Positions 37,746-50,060 of a DNA stretch of 64,000 bases are shown here, piece after piece. The DNA is from Sipunculus nudus (lineage: Eukaryota; Annelida; Sipuncula; Golfingiida; Sipunculidae). The translations under genes and the position numbers were made by a program. Location: positions 48,096,079-48,160,078 of the forward strand of contig CM049309.1 of assembly GCA_026874595.1 (NCBI GenBank), given 5' to 3'. The notes beneath the pieces are model-generated. The model saw only the letters and a program-made list of their open reading frames with translations. It was not told the DNA's origin and searched no databases. Position 1 is the stretch's first letter; the number at the start of each line of letters is the position of its first letter.

Positions 37746-38722
37746 TTTAACTTAGGTTTTTTGTTATTATGATCTGGGTGGCGACGCCAAAACAACTTCT
37801 CTACTTAGTCTATTCATCAGTTTAGCGATTAATTATTATGATTGCGTGGCCAGAAAATGATGTGGTTAAGACCAATGTTATGAATAATTCGGTATTTAAA
37901 CATATATGAATTTAATATAATCATCAGACATCGGACCTGCATCAGTACCAGCAAAACCAACTTGTTGTTTTATCAGGGAGATGGCGCCTCAGATCCATAC
38001 CTTATTCATGTGAACAGATGTTTCAATGAATCATGATACAGGGACAGACCGCAGTCACTGACGCCAGTTGTCCGCATGTCCCCGTCGCATTTAAACACAA
38101 CGGCAGTGATCTTTTGCCGTCAGTCTATTATTGAATTACAACATTTATGTATTTTCATAAAGTTGGAAAAACAACTGACAAATGAGTTATGGGAACAAAT
38201 TGCAGCCAAAAGACTGCTGAATCTATCGTCATCAGACGATTTTTTGCTGTCATCAGAGAAGTTTTTCTTTCCTGAGTAATCATATTATGTCGGTCCTGTC
38301 CATGAGTTCACTCTATGGGGTCAGCTAGACGCCCCGTTTATTAATAATCTGCCTCGGTCTACGTATGACAGCAGTTCCTTCATTGTCAGAATATTAAATA
38401 TAAACTTGCATCAAACTTTTTACCAAAAACCAGCACTCGAACAAAGATGTGTCGAAGTTTTAGCGAAAACCCTATGATAAAGCTCACAACATTGATAAAT
38501 AATCCAATATCATTACCACTTGTATATAATTAAACCGCTGAAGACAGGTGTAATGCATTAACCACGCAATATGGGTAAAACCACTCTTTTACCTGTATGT
38601 CAGAAATATCTATACTCTGTTCAAACAACCTATATATCCAATTGTTTTGGGGGATAATTTTTTAATATATAATAAATCTGAAATTAAATCACATTAACAG
38701 AATGTTATCAGTATATGTATTA
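37746..38722. other. non-coding stretch with homeodomain-type words
   Basis: AT-rich to mixed, with GCGATTAATTATTATGATTG near 37824. No exon; the 67-codon frame at 38076-38279 is featureless. Confidence 0.42.

Positions 38723-38771
<49 letters not shown>
38723..38771. repeat. (TA)n microsatellite, 49 bp
   Basis: Pure alternating TA. Confidence 0.97.
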
Positions 38772-38773
<2 letters not shown>

Positions 38774-38859
38774 ATTCTTTCATATGCCCACAACCTTAAC
38801 TAGAATGAGTTTGTTTTTGCTATGCAAAAACAGATATATGTATCCCAGTGATGTAGTCG

Positions 38860-39430
38860 AGTTTCAAATGTAGATGTTTCAAAAGTTATAGCGTTATTTA
38901 GCGTTATTTAATTTCTTGTGATTTGACCTTGAAGATGATGGTCAATGTACCCTATTTTTGAACACATATACGATATTTCAGTAGAAACATTTCACGAGTC
39001 TCATTTAATGAAACTATATTGAATGGTTCAAATGTTCGAAAATCTGAAACTACTTGTGTATCAAATTTAAGGAAAAAATATGCAGTGCTTCATTCACAAG
39101 AAATTGTTAAAACAATGAGCAAAGATTCCGCTGATTTGACCTTGAAGATCCAGATCAAGGAAACTAGGTTTTGAACTCAACAGCTAACTTTTGAGAAAAA
39201 AATATACGAAACCTCAAAAGTTATAGGGTTCACAAAAAACTCTATTTCGGCGTATTTGACCTTGATGGTTAAGGTAAAGGTCACCGGTTTTTAAACTCGT
39301 CCGAAATATTTGTTAGGAATAAATTTAAATTTCACATACTGAGTGATTCAAAAGTTCACAAGCAATGACACAGAAGATTACGACTACGGACGACGACTAC
39401 GGGCGACGACGACAGACCAAACATGGGAGG
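38860..39430 (+). repeat. GACCTTGA-type dispersed repeat, about three modules
   Basis: TTTGACCTTGAAGAT near 38926 and 39135 and TTTGACCTTGATGGT near 39259 mark successive modules. Each is preceded by TTCAAAAGTTATAG-like text and followed by GGTCAA(GGT)CA-like text. The tail contains CGACTACGGACGACGACTAC, a CGACGA-rich end often seen in such molluscan repeats. Non-coding. Confidence 0.7.
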
Positions 39431-39734
39431 GGAGACATAATGACAAAAGAGACATTTGCCTACAATCATCATTATAGTTTTGTTAGCAACAAATGTTATA
39501 AATGTTATGTGAAATGACGACATGATTTATGGACAAGAGCTCTGCTAGAGTGCATTATACGCCCGTCTTATGTCCTTTCATCACTGACCTCAATATTGAC
39601 ATATGGCCTGAGAGATTATGTCCTGTAACATTTTGTCTGGGTACTCATTGCACTCGTTGACCTTTCAACCTGTTACATTATGTCATGGACTCATCAAATC
39701 GATGGGCGGAATATAAATAAAGGATGTAAAGGAC

Positions 39735-39880
39735 GGTAAGGGGAGGAAATGGTCTACGAAAAACAAAAACCCAGAAAGATAAGGAGGAAAGGCAGGAATT
39801 CAAAAAGAGGAGGAGGAAAGAGACAGGAAGGCAAAGAGGACAGAAGCAGGAAAAGGAAGAATGGAAGAGTAGATTTCAAG
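39735..39880 (+). repeat. polypurine tract 1 (GGAAAGAGGA-like)
   Basis: About 145 bp of nearly all A and G on the plus strand, with words such as AAGAGGAGGAGGAAAGAGAC. It is separated from tract 2 by about 170 bp of ordinary sequence. Confidence 0.85.
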
Positions 39881-40053
39881 TGGTCTGCCTGTGAGACTAA
39901 TTGAAAGTTTAATCATTTATAAAACTTCGTCTTTGATATTTTTACGTCATTTTCATTGCAAACTTTGAGCTCCAGGAGCAGATGAATTTACTGATTAAAG
40001 TGCCCCTTTTCTCTATAGGATCGTATGATTAATCGAGGATATATGGAGACAGC

Positions 40054-40625
40054 ATGAGCCGAAAGAGAGAAGTAAAAAGAGGAGATAAAAGGAGGAATGA
40101 GGAGGAAGGAGGTGGAAAAAGGATGAATGAGCTGGAAATAATAGGAAAGAAGGGAAAGGTAGAGCTAGGAGGAAATGAAATAAGCAGGAAGATCGGGAAA
40201 CTGACGGAAAGAGAAGGAACAGATGGAATTAGGAGGAAAGAAATGGAAATAGGAGGACGGAGGCTTGAATAGGATGGGAGGAGGCAGGCGTTTCAAAAGA
40301 GGAGGAGGAAGGAGGCAAGAGGGGGAGAAAGCAGAAGGAAAGAGGAAGAGGAGGAAAGAATAAGGAATAAGTGGAACATGAAGAAAACGAAAATTTGAAA
40401 AGAAGATGAGAAGAAACGGAAAGAGAAGGAAAGAGACGGAAAACATGAGAGGAAAGAAATAGCAAGAGGAGGAATGAGGCGGAAAGAGGAGGAAAGAGGC
40501 CGACAGAGGTGGAACGTGGAGGATGAAATTGGCGGTATAAAGATGAAAAAGGAGCTGGAAAGAGGAGGAAAGAAGAGGAGAGAGCTGGAAAGAGGAGGAG
40601 GAAAGAAGCAGTAAAAGCATTTAAG
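40054..40625 (+). repeat. polypurine tract 2, GGAGGAAAGA-type degenerate minisatellite
   Basis: About 570 bp with very few pyrimidines on the plus strand, built from GGAAAGAGGAGGAA-like units of about 10-20 bp. Long minus-strand frames rich in Ser, Phe, Leu and Pro (40165-40651) are composition artefacts. Mirror-like purine runs can form triplexes. Confidence 0.9.
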
Positions 40626-40830
40626 ATTTGAATTGAAGGGATAATTTTCATGCGAATGAACTCTAGACTTAATTGAACGTTTAGATTATTTATAAAATTC
40701 CATCTTTGATATTTCCATGCCGTAACCTCTGAGAGCTTTCTGCAGGTAAACGCAGCCTATGCACAGAAAACCCTGCAAAGACGACCATCCACGGGTACAT
40801 CTGGAACGGCTTTTCCATGGGAATTTTTCT

Positions 40831-40916
40831 CTTTTCAAGGTCCCTGGTTCCATCTCACTCAACAATCGAAACGTTGTCCTTCGTTGTCTATACATGGAAC
40901 CAGGTACTTTGAAAAG
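40831..40916. repeat. inverted repeat, 23-bp arms with two mismatches
   Basis: CTTTTCAAGGTCCCTGGTTC (40831 onward, to 40853) pairs with 40894-40916 (ATGGAACCAGGTACTTTGAA and following). The loop is about 40 bases. It could be the ends of a very short MITE or a structured RNA hairpin. Confidence 0.8.
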
Positions 40917-41559
40917 AAAAACGTTTTATTATAACGTTTAACAATAATTACTTAACTTTAATGACTTAAACATTTGAAATTATGGTCCAGAAACATATGT
41001 ATATCAAAAAGGAACAAAATTCAAGTGGAGCATATAATTATATGTATAAAGCAGTATTTCACTGTTTTCTTTTTTAACGCTTCCTATATAAGAATCTTTT
41101 ATTAAAATTTGTATAATAGTATGAAGAAGTCAAACATTATATAGAGGAAACTTCTGTTTCTTTCCTTACTGGTATCTGTCTATAAATGTCAAAAATTCAA
41201 AATACCTTATGAGTTTACTCAGACGGAATTTAAAATTTCTTGGCCGAGAACTTGTGCCAGATAATTTAAGCCAAACTATATCAAAAAGGTCAGGAAAGGT
41301 CAGACGTTATTTTCAGACACAAATAAACCCAGCTGATCCTAAATCGGGCACCTTGCGCACACACTAACACATGTAACATTGGAAAGAGGGGTTGTGCACC
41401 TATGAAGCCAGTAGAACAAACGCCTGAGAGAGCAATTCTGTCTGGAGAGAGCAAAAAGCTGTGGCAAACGCTAAAAGCATAGAACATTTCATACGTGTAT
41501 AAATAAAGAACCTGGAGGGGCGAACGTAAAATAGTTGCTCAGCATCCCATTTTAATATT
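40917..41559. other. non-coding stretch
   Basis: AT-rich to mixed. The minus-strand frame at 41290-41487 shows no domain. Confidence 0.42.
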
Positions 41560-42720
41560 CAGACGAGAAAGGAGCTCTTGTACTGTTGTGTATACAGCGA
41601 AAGTGAAGGGTTAGATTAACTACACAGAAGATAGGCCTCGGGGAACAAGAAGGGCCGAGACCAGGTACCTCGACGCCACATGTTGGGCCAGACGCATGTC
41701 AAATGAACACTACAAACAATTAAATAGCGTTTGGCCATTAATCCCTGCTTAGGCAGAGGGCCCATGCTCTTGGATATCGAAGTCTGGCGCCTGCCGACAT
41801 CGCTCTGCCATAAACATCCGCTATTAATGCTTTCATGAAGTTATCATCTGGTCGCACGAATGATTGGGCCGCTTATGTGATGGGCTATTAAAAATCATTC
41901 CGTTGAAATTGGTCACTCCCAGACATGGTCCGTCGCCGCGGACGTTTACTTTGCAGCTCGCCATTTAATTGTTTCGGGGAATATTAATGAGCGACGCGGG
42001 TGGCAGATGGGGAACATTGAAAACCAGGCTTACCAGAAGCAGAAGTTAGGCTACAGTTTAAGATACACGCTGCGATAGGAACCAACAACAGTCTGTCATT
42101 TGTTAACGCACCGAAACAGCGTCTTTCCATCCCCACAATGTTGACCACACTTGACATGCACGGATAACAACTACCATGATACAAACACTGGAAGCTTTTT
42201 GCTTAAGTGTTAGTCTGCAGTGAAAACACTGATAGCGCCGTTCCGCATAAGTCTGTTGCCTACGCATCCGGCTTTAGAAATATTGGCTTGGTAATTAATA
42301 GAAAAATGAGGAGTAATTACTGGGATTGTGGGCGCGGTTGAAGGGTAATTAACTTGTCAAAGAGGACGGTCCGATCTCATCGCCATTGGCGTCTCGACAA
42401 AGCGACGCCTCGGAGAGATTTGTCAAGCACCGCGCGGGCCGTTTGATAATACCTGTGATCAGTTAGGCGGCCTGACAACTGCGCCGGCGTCGAATGCAAT
42501 AAAACGCCAGGATTATTAGAGTTCATATTTTTCATCGCTTGTCAAAAATGGTGCCATGCAGAAAAATCTAGAAACCGAAATGAAAAGCTCTTCCCGGTAA
42601 TCCTTAAAGGCAAAACTTTCCTGGCCACACTATAAACGCTGTCTGGCGATTTATTTACGCTATAAATAATTCATATCCCTCGGTGAAACGTAGTGATTTC
42701 ACTCAGACTCAATGATCAAA
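41560..42720. promoter_or_regulatory. long complex island, strongest candidate for conserved regulatory DNA
   Basis: More than 1.1 kb of non-repetitive, CpG-containing sequence in an AT-rich setting. The core at 42280-42540 contains GGTAATTAACTTGTCAAAG, GCCGTTTGATAATACC, CCTGTGATCAGTTAGG, GTCGAATGCAATAAAACG and CAGGATTATTAGAG. These are words of homeodomain, Hox/Cdx-like, TGTCA (Pbx/Meis-like) and GATTA types. Other blocks are AATATTAATGAGCGACGCGG near 41980 and CGCTATAAATAATTCATATC near 42658. No frame with a domain. I read this as an enhancer cluster of a developmental locus; this is inference from composition and word content. Confidence 0.4.
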
Positions 42721-43526
42721 CAGCAGCATTAAGTTAGACATAAATAAAAAATCTACATACAAAAAGAAAGTTTATACTTTTGCCGGTGTGCGTACGTTTG
42801 ACGTAAACGTTTTTCATCTTTATTGAGTTTATGAAAAAATGATGAAACCACATATTTTATTGCAAGAACAGTGTAGACATTATTCTTTTGACTTTGTTGC
42901 TGATTAAAACGAACGAGCCTTGACTTTTGTTTTAAACATGGCCGTACTTTGATCAGGCAAAATCGTTTTGCCTGTTCTTTTATCTGATACATGCACAGAA
43001 ACGGTGTTTGAACGATCTCGACGAACTCCAGAAAATTAAGATCTTTTAGAAATCTCAAGTGGCCAATAGTCGTGTATTTAATTCTACATGACTGCATTTT
43101 GTACCCTGTTCTATAAATAAGGAAATAAATTCAGATGAACTGTTACAAAAATTAAAACACAAATAAACGTTTTTCTCTTTGTCCATTTGTCCATTCCTAT
43201 TCCTGTCCTATTCCTATACGACAGATATAGATGAACTTTCTAGTAATTGCGTGACATTCAGGGAAAATATTATATGACAAGGGTCAGCAAATGTAGAAAT
43301 TTATCCTTTTGAATATGTATTACTCCAAACAGACCAAGTATGGTAAATTTTCAAACAAGGCCCACTGTACAGGCCTAATGCGAACCTTTGCAAAGTTTGG
43401 GAGTATGAATGGAGGTTTATTTTTAAAATTTAATATTGATTCTCTAAAGCCCTGGATATCTACCTTAGTCATTATGATTTCAGCAAAATGGACGTTTCGG
43501 ACCTGCAAGTTTCAGACTAGGACATT
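42721..43526. other. non-coding stretch, no gene called
   Basis: Holds a 114-codon minus-strand frame (42753-43097), the longest outside obvious repeats here. It has a Lys/Arg-rich composition but no recognisable domain, so I do not call it. Confidence 0.4.
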
Positions 43527-45430
43527 TTAAAACTAGAATATGAGTAGTCGACAAGCGACTATGTGTATCCGCAGAAATCAGAGTGGGACGGGTGAAGTGA
43601 GGCATGGATTAAGTGGCAAGGGGAATAGAGTGAGGTGTGTTGCAAATGAGCATGGATGTCGGCAGCGTAAACGTGAATGTAGGTGGTGCCACCTGTCGTA
43701 AAATCGAGAAAATTGTCAGGGATATATAAACCTGCAAAATTTCAGGTGGAAAATTCAAACCACTGCTGAGATATGAGTGATTTTATCCCAAGGCAGATGT
43801 ACAGATGGACGCTGTGCATAAGTGGTTGCCGGTGGCGCTACCAGTTTGCCTGTGATGAACAGCTATGTGAGATCTATACACATGCAAAATTTTGGCCAAA
43901 TCGGTCAAACGGTTCCCAAGATATGAGCTTGGATGTCTGCAGAGTAAACGTGAATGTGGGTGGCACCTCCTGTCATAAAAACGAGAAAGCTGTCCAGGAT
44001 GTATAAACCTGCAAAATTTCAGGTGGATAAGTCAAACCACTTCTGAGATATGAGTGATTTTATCCCAAGACAGATGAACAGATGGACGCTGTGCATAAGT
44101 GGTTGCAGATGGCGCAACCATTTTTGCCTATGATGAAGAGCTATGTAAGATCTATACACATGAAATATTTTGGCCAAATCGGTCAAACGGTTCCCGAAAT
44201 ATGAACTTGGATGTCTGCAGAGTAAACGTGAATGTAGGTGGTCCCACCTGTCATAAAATCAATGGAGCTGTCCAGGATGTATAAACCTGCAAAATTTCAG
44301 GTGGATAAGTCAAACCACTGCTGAGATATGAGTGATTTTATCCCAAGGCAGATGAACAGATGGACGTTGTGCATAAATGGTTGCAGATGGCGCCATCAGT
44401 TTTGCCTATGACGAAGAGCTATGTGAGATCTATACACATGCAAAATTTTGGCCCAATCGGTCCAACGGTTCCCGAGATATGAGCTTGGATGTCTGCAGAG
44501 TAAAACCTGAATGTAGGTGGCGCCACCTGTCATAAAATCGAGAAAGCTGTCCGAGATGAATAAACCTGCAAAATTTCAGGTGGAAAAGTCAAACCACTGC
44601 TGAGATATGAGTGATTTTATCCCAAGGCAGATGAACAGATGGATGCTGTGCATAAATGGTTGCAGGGGGTGCCACCAGTTTTGCCTATGATTAAGAGCTA
44701 TGTGAGATCTATACACATGCAAAATTTTGGCCCAATCGGTCAAACGGTTCCCGTGATATGAGCTTGAATGTCTGCAGAGTAAACGTGAATGTAGGTGGCG
44801 CCACCTGTTATTAAATCGAGAAAACTGTCCAGGATGTATAAACCTGCAAAATTTCAGGTGGATAGGTCAAACCACTTCTGAGATATGAGTAATTTTATCC
44901 CAAGGCAGATGAACAGATGGACGCTGTGCATAAATGGTTGCAAGTGGCGCCACCAGTTTTGCCTATGATGAAGAGCTTTGTGAGATCTATACACATGCAA
45001 AATTTTGGCCCAATCCGTCAAACGGTTCCCCGAGATATGAGCTTGAATGTCTGCAGAGTAAACGTGAATGTAGGTGGCGCCACCTGTCATAAAATCGAGA
45101 AAACTGTCCAGGATGTATAAACCTGCAAAATTTCAGGTAGATAAGTCAAACCACTTCTGAGATATGAGTGATTTTTTTCCCAAGGCAGATGAACAGATGG
45201 ACGCTGTGCAAAAATGGTTGCAGGTGGCGCCACCATTTTTAGTGTATGTTATAAAGCTATCAAAGGGCTACATTTCTGCAAAATTTTTAGCCTGATCGGT
45301 CAAACGGTTCCCGAGATATGTGGGTGTATGTGTGGAAACAGACGCACAAATGGACGCTAGGCAGCGAGGAAAGGTCAGAGGTCAACCAAAAATAAGTGCG
45401 CAGCAGTTCACATGTGAGCTGATGATAAAC
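43527..45430 (+). mobile_element. modular element family A, copy 1, six ~278-bp modules
   Basis: The left end reads AAAACTAGAATATGAGTAGT then CGACAAGCGACTATGTGTATCC. A module anchored by GTCTGCAGAGTAAACGTGAA occurs at 43658, 43935, 44213, 44491, 44770 and 45049, spaced 277-279 bp. Each module has two related halves, both carrying TGCAAAATTT, GTCAAAC and GAGATATGAG, and each half is usually headed by a GGTGGCGCCACC-like palindrome. The right end reads GGAAACAGACGCACAAATGG then GAGGAAAGGTCAGAGGTCAA. The short frames reading YTHAKFWPNRSN-type text in each module are repeat by-products. No transposase. Confidence 0.9.
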
Positions 45431-45506
45431 CCGATTCACTTAAAATGCAAACCAAGTTTTTTCAAACAGTTGAAAGATATATTTCCAATAATCTGGGAAT
45501 TCTGCA

Positions 45507-45572
45507 TCTAGACATTGTGTCTAGACGTCTAGACACAGCGTCTAAACATCTAGACACATTGTCTAGACACCC
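45507..45572. repeat. TCTAGAC-rich cluster with a 22-bp perfect palindrome
   Basis: TCTAGA occurs at 45507, 45520, 45528, 45549 and 45562, plus TCTAAA at 45541. A perfect palindrome (TGTGTCTAGAC and its complement) spans 45516-45537. The cluster sits between the family A and family C copies. Confidence 0.88.
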
Positions 45573-45599
45573 GTCAGAGCACCCGCCAGAGCCAGGTCA

Positions 45600-46390
45600 G
45601 TTGCCATGGTGATGTCTGGACCCCACCTGTTTGTACTGAGTGACCTCTTGACTTGGCTGCTGAAACTCAGCATGTTGTCAAATCTGTTTTCAAACACAGA
45701 AAGCCTTTTTCAATTGGCTAGAATGCTTTTTTATAGCTGTATTTACCCAATCTATTCTTATAAAACTGGCAGAACCCTACCATAAAATAATTCTTGTAAA
45801 GTTTAAACCAATCAGCTTAACAGTTTCATCATAAAACAGTGTATAAGCTAGAAGAGTTTAAAATAACATTTTCGCTTGTAAAAAACACATCAATGTAGGT
45901 GGCGCCACCAATACCTCAATTTCAGATATGACATATGTGACAAACATTGGTATAAAATATGGTGATTATAGCTTCAGCCGTTTCTGAGATTTTTATTTTA
46001 GTGTGCTATTTGGACAGGTGACTAAGTTCAACCTCCTGTAACTCGGCCAAAAATCTCCAAACTGGAACCATTCGAACAAATGTGAGAGAGATTGTTCCAG
46101 GGATCATTTCTGTGAAATATTGGACAATTGGCTGGACAGTTTCGGAGAAGAAGATTTTATTTTAAAGCTTTTTCTAGCCTTTTTCCTATAAAATCTAAGA
46201 AAATGCAGTTACAAAAAAAACATAAACAAAATCCGATAGAGTTTTTCAGATGACTGATTATTTGCAAAAAAATTGGTGATGCTAGCTTCTGCCGTTTTTG
46301 AGATAGCTATGGTTAACGTACAGACGACGCGCGACGCACGACACACGACGCCGCACCATCGCATAAGCTCACAGGTTCGCTAAAAAGATT
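45600..46390 (+). mobile_element. modular element family C, copy 2
   Basis: Shares with 25690-27240 the ordered phrases GCATGTTG(T/C)C, AATCTGTTTTC, ATGCTTTTTT, CAGTTTCATCA, GGTGGCGCCACC, CTGTAACTCGGCCAAA, GGAACCATTC, ATTTCTGTGAAATATTGGAC and TTTCGGAGAAGAAGATTTTA. The tail is GGTTAACGTACAGACGACGC then CGCATAAGC. It is shorter than copy 1, with fewer modules. Confidence 0.78.
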
Positions 46391-46650
46391 AGTCATATTT
46401 GTGAAGATCTCTTTTGCTATAACCTTATATTTAAGCTTTACAGAATTAGAGTATATATGTCTGTAGTACAGGAATATAAATATGGTGGCGCTGCCAGTCT
46501 TGTTCAATTGTCAAAAATGTCGATGGTTAATAAGCATACAACGTTTCAGGACATTCCGTGCATGAATCTGCTATACTGAGAAGCTGACATAGTTGCTGTC
46601 GTGTGGCAGTCTCAAATGTATACAATTAAGTGAAATGCATCATGAAATCA

Positions 46651-46681
<31 letters not shown>

Positions 46682-47843
46682 ACCGCCGGTTTCATATCAA
46701 CAATACCCCATTCCAACATGTATTGAGCATTTCATGACAAGCCGAGCATTAATAAACTATTAGTTCTTTTGTATAATATTTTATTCAAGTCGCATAGAAA
46801 GTTAACAAAACGTTTTACCGAGACTTATCTAATACTTATAAAAGGAATTCGGTTCACGTCTGTTCGCAATGTTATCTAAAACCGCGTTGTGTACAATATT
46901 GTGCCATACATCATTTGAAAGGTCATTATCTCCGGAATGACATAGGCGATATGAAAATAAATAATTTTTAATTTTGAGTGATTTTTCCGTTTTTTTTACC
47001 GAACACAGCCGAACTGCCTTCGGCAGTCACCGAAATGCGTGCATCGTGGTCACTTAACCTCTAACACTAAGGAATACTGTTCATATGAATAACGCTTGCT
47101 TTCAATGAGGGATTTGACCCACGTGCGTGGTCAGTAAAAGAGAAAAACACATGATTCTCGCTTTATGAAATGGAGAGTTCAACCCAGGAGGATTAATGAC
47201 AAAACCTAATTCAAGGTCCCAATTTCAGGAACAGGGCTGGGGTTGGGTGGGGTTGAGTGGTGGCGGGTGTTTCAGGCCACAAAATTTGTCTGTTACGATG
47301 AAAGAAAGGTTTCGGGTCCGCTTCTGCTACTTACGATGTATGCATATTTCTGTTTCCTTCTTCAGGAACAGATTCCTTGCAACGTACATTTAATTAATCT
47401 TTCATGCATATGTTCCTCACATCAATTTATTCTTTATACGTCCAACGATAGAAACCAGTCAAATATCAACGAAACACTGTATGCCTCCGCGTCTCATTCC
47501 GGTTCGCAATGTAAACCATCACTGACCAGGTCTTCAAGGTAAACATACCGGGGTATGAGTTTTGCCACGAGCACAGCGCCACAAAATAACAGTAAAAAAA
47601 TATTTGTACATATCGTATTCCGAGAGTATCCCACTAAAAATCTATATTTTCTTTTAACTTTTATAACAAATAATAAACCAACATTCAATATATCTCAGTA
47701 ATTATATATCTCCAAAACCCCAGTAAAAAGCAGCCCGGTATACCGGGTTTATCAGCTAGTAATATATATAGTAAAATGAATTGTTCTCGTTTCACAAGTA
47801 CTATATACATTTTTATAGATACCTATAGATATCTTTAGATATC

Positions 47844-47847
<4 letters not shown>
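46391..47847. other. non-coding stretch with small palindromes
   Basis: Holds a TA array (46651-46679), a CTGCCTTCGGCAG hairpin near 47014 and a 14-bp perfect palindrome CCCGGTATACCGGG at 47734-47747. The text at 46850-47130 has the look of a dispersed repeat but I do not recognise a family. Frames at 47196-47542 are featureless. Confidence 0.4.
46651..46679. repeat. (TA)n microsatellite, short
   Basis: Alternating AT over 29 bp. Confidence 0.95.

Positions 47848-47916
<69 letters not shown>
47848..47916. repeat. (TA)n microsatellite, 69 bp
   Basis: Pure alternating TA. Confidence 0.97.
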
Positions 47917-47919
<3 letters not shown>

Positions 47920-49406
47920 TGCATATGTTCCGTTGTTTATGTTCTCAACTACCTTTTTACATCCATCGGGGATTAGGCAAATTTAAGAAAACTTCTTCAG
48001 GTTAGGTTTTTTGGAATGTCTAGAGGAATAACATATATATATACGTATGTAAAGTGATCAGAGTTCGAATTCGTGGACATACGGCCCGTGAAGAATAATT
48101 TGACTACATTAAACACAGCACGCGCTTATATAATTTCTCAGAAAAGGTTTGCCCTCAACTGCATAACCTCTCTGGTGTTAGAATTTGCCATGTATTCCGA
48201 TTTTGTTGAACCAAAATATATAACAACCTCCTGTAAGAGAATCGGATTGCCTTGTATATGTTTGTTCCCGACAAGAAGTGTCCCAGTTTTACACCTTATA
48301 ATGTCAGGTATGCATGCAGGCCACTTGTGTCCCTATTATCCGGCTGTTACGCGGGCCATCCAGTCCTGCTTTTCGTGCATGTCGTAAACATTTATGTACG
48401 CAAAACTTCAGGTCATCCATTCTGTATATACATACATATATCTATACTGAAACAAGCAATCCCGCTCCCCTTTCCTAGGAATAAAACTAGAAGTACAGAA
48501 TAGCTGTATAGCTGTGCCAGGATCATAATCCACCCCCCCCCCCCCAGGCGGACAGCAGGTGGTAAAATGGACTATAACACATATATGTAGGTGCACTGGA
48601 ACAAATTAAACGGGTTCTGATACCAATGAACGCCTAGCTCTGTCCTTCCGTAGACAAAAAATATCACCCATGCATGTCACAATGTATATGATCATTTGAA
48701 TTTAAAATTGTATTATGGTGAGGCCCGATTACCTAAAAATTAAACGGACTGTCACTTGGGTTAATCCTACCCCCCCCCCCCCCCCATGTTTCACCATAAT
48801 CCGCTCGATACCATTTTGGTAAACTTGCTTCCAAAAAAAACAACAACAAAAAAAAACAACCAACCTAGAGAAAAATATAATACCTCGCCACTGGGCAGAA
48901 GTATAAAAATATGAGCCACCATTTCATACACACGTGGTCTTACAAATGCTAATGAAGACTTGATGAAAAATACTTAACATGTATACTTATGCTATATGTT
49001 AAGGTGTATATGTGTGCACATTACGTGTATGGACGAGAGTGAAAGTATATGAGACGGGAGCATTGGTGGGAGTTCCGTGATAAACAGAAGCTTATCACAA
49101 GTATTATACCCCTCTTCAGATAATAAAGATAGCGGTATCGCCTTTATGGCGACGACGGGCCCCGTTTTGATAGAGTAGTCGCACTTGATACATATCATTG
49201 GCGGCGCTCGGTATTCTATAATAGTTACGGAATGTCACTAACTTTTTATGGGTCACTGCCAAAAGTATCACCGTATCAGACACAGACATAAAAGAGGTAC
49301 ATATAGTAACTTTGTATTGAAAAAAAATTATGTATATACATATGAATGTTTATATATATAGTAAAGGTTTAGTGGGACATGGTCAGGCATATGTGATACA
49401 TATATG

Positions 49407-49410
<4 letters not shown>
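47917..49410. other. non-coding stretch, no gene seen
   Basis: Mixed composition with poly-C runs near 48532-48545 and 48771-48785. The frame at 48073-48387 (104 codons) has no recognisable domain. Confidence 0.42.

Positions 49411-49451
<41 letters not shown>
49411..49451. repeat. (AAT)n microsatellite
   Basis: About 13 AAT units. Confidence 0.96.
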
Positions 49452-50060
49452 TCAAACTTAATAAGTGAATTGGTAAAAATCAAATTCGAAGGGACCAGCT
49501 CAACTTTTATCACTAATTGACAAGAGTGATTAGGTTTGACTTGGTAATAATCCAAGCTCAAATGAGACATATCGATTCTTTACAGCCTTGATACAATGAG
49601 GGCATTAGGAATACACAATTTAGATTGCGAAACGACCAGTCTTACATGCAATATATCATAATGTATATTATACACGCATATTCAAAACCCTTTATTCAAA
49701 CACCCTATATATATATTATAAAAAGAATATATCGACAAGCGATGATATCTGATGATTTATGAGTTGTATGTGAAACTTGTTATTACGGTGAATATTTAAA
49801 CCATAACATTTATATTTACAGTGCTTAAAATATCAACTACGGTGTATAATACTAATCATTTTGCCAGTAAAGATGAGTAGGATTTGCGTATATTCAGTTC
49901 CTCCTTGCTATTAAAATTAATTTGCTTTACTTTACTTTGCATTTGACTATAGCAACAGGCCCCGACAAGGCTATCAAATTATGCACAAGAGGTAATCAGC
50001 TTACCTCTCTATACTGCTAATATGATTGGATGAAATCTGACTCGTCTGATCAACTTAAAG
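49452..50060. other. non-coding AT-rich stretch
   Basis: No gene or repeat family recognised. Confidence 0.45.

Noticed and set aside
40165-40651. Minus-strand frames of 140-151 codons rich in Ser, Phe, Leu and Pro
   Set aside because: Translation of the polypurine tract; the low-complexity composition leaves no reason to expect a protein.
42753-43097. 114-codon minus-strand frame outside known repeats
   Set aside because: Basic and AT-driven composition, no domain, no splice or promoter context; insufficient for a call.
43773-45120. Repeated small frames with similar peptides in successive family A modules
   Set aside because: The similarity comes from tandem modules; frames are broken differently in each module, so there is no selection for protein.
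48058-48082. GAGTTCGAATTCGTGG considered as a tRNA T-arm
   Set aside because: No matching A box, anticodon arm or acceptor pairing within the required distance.
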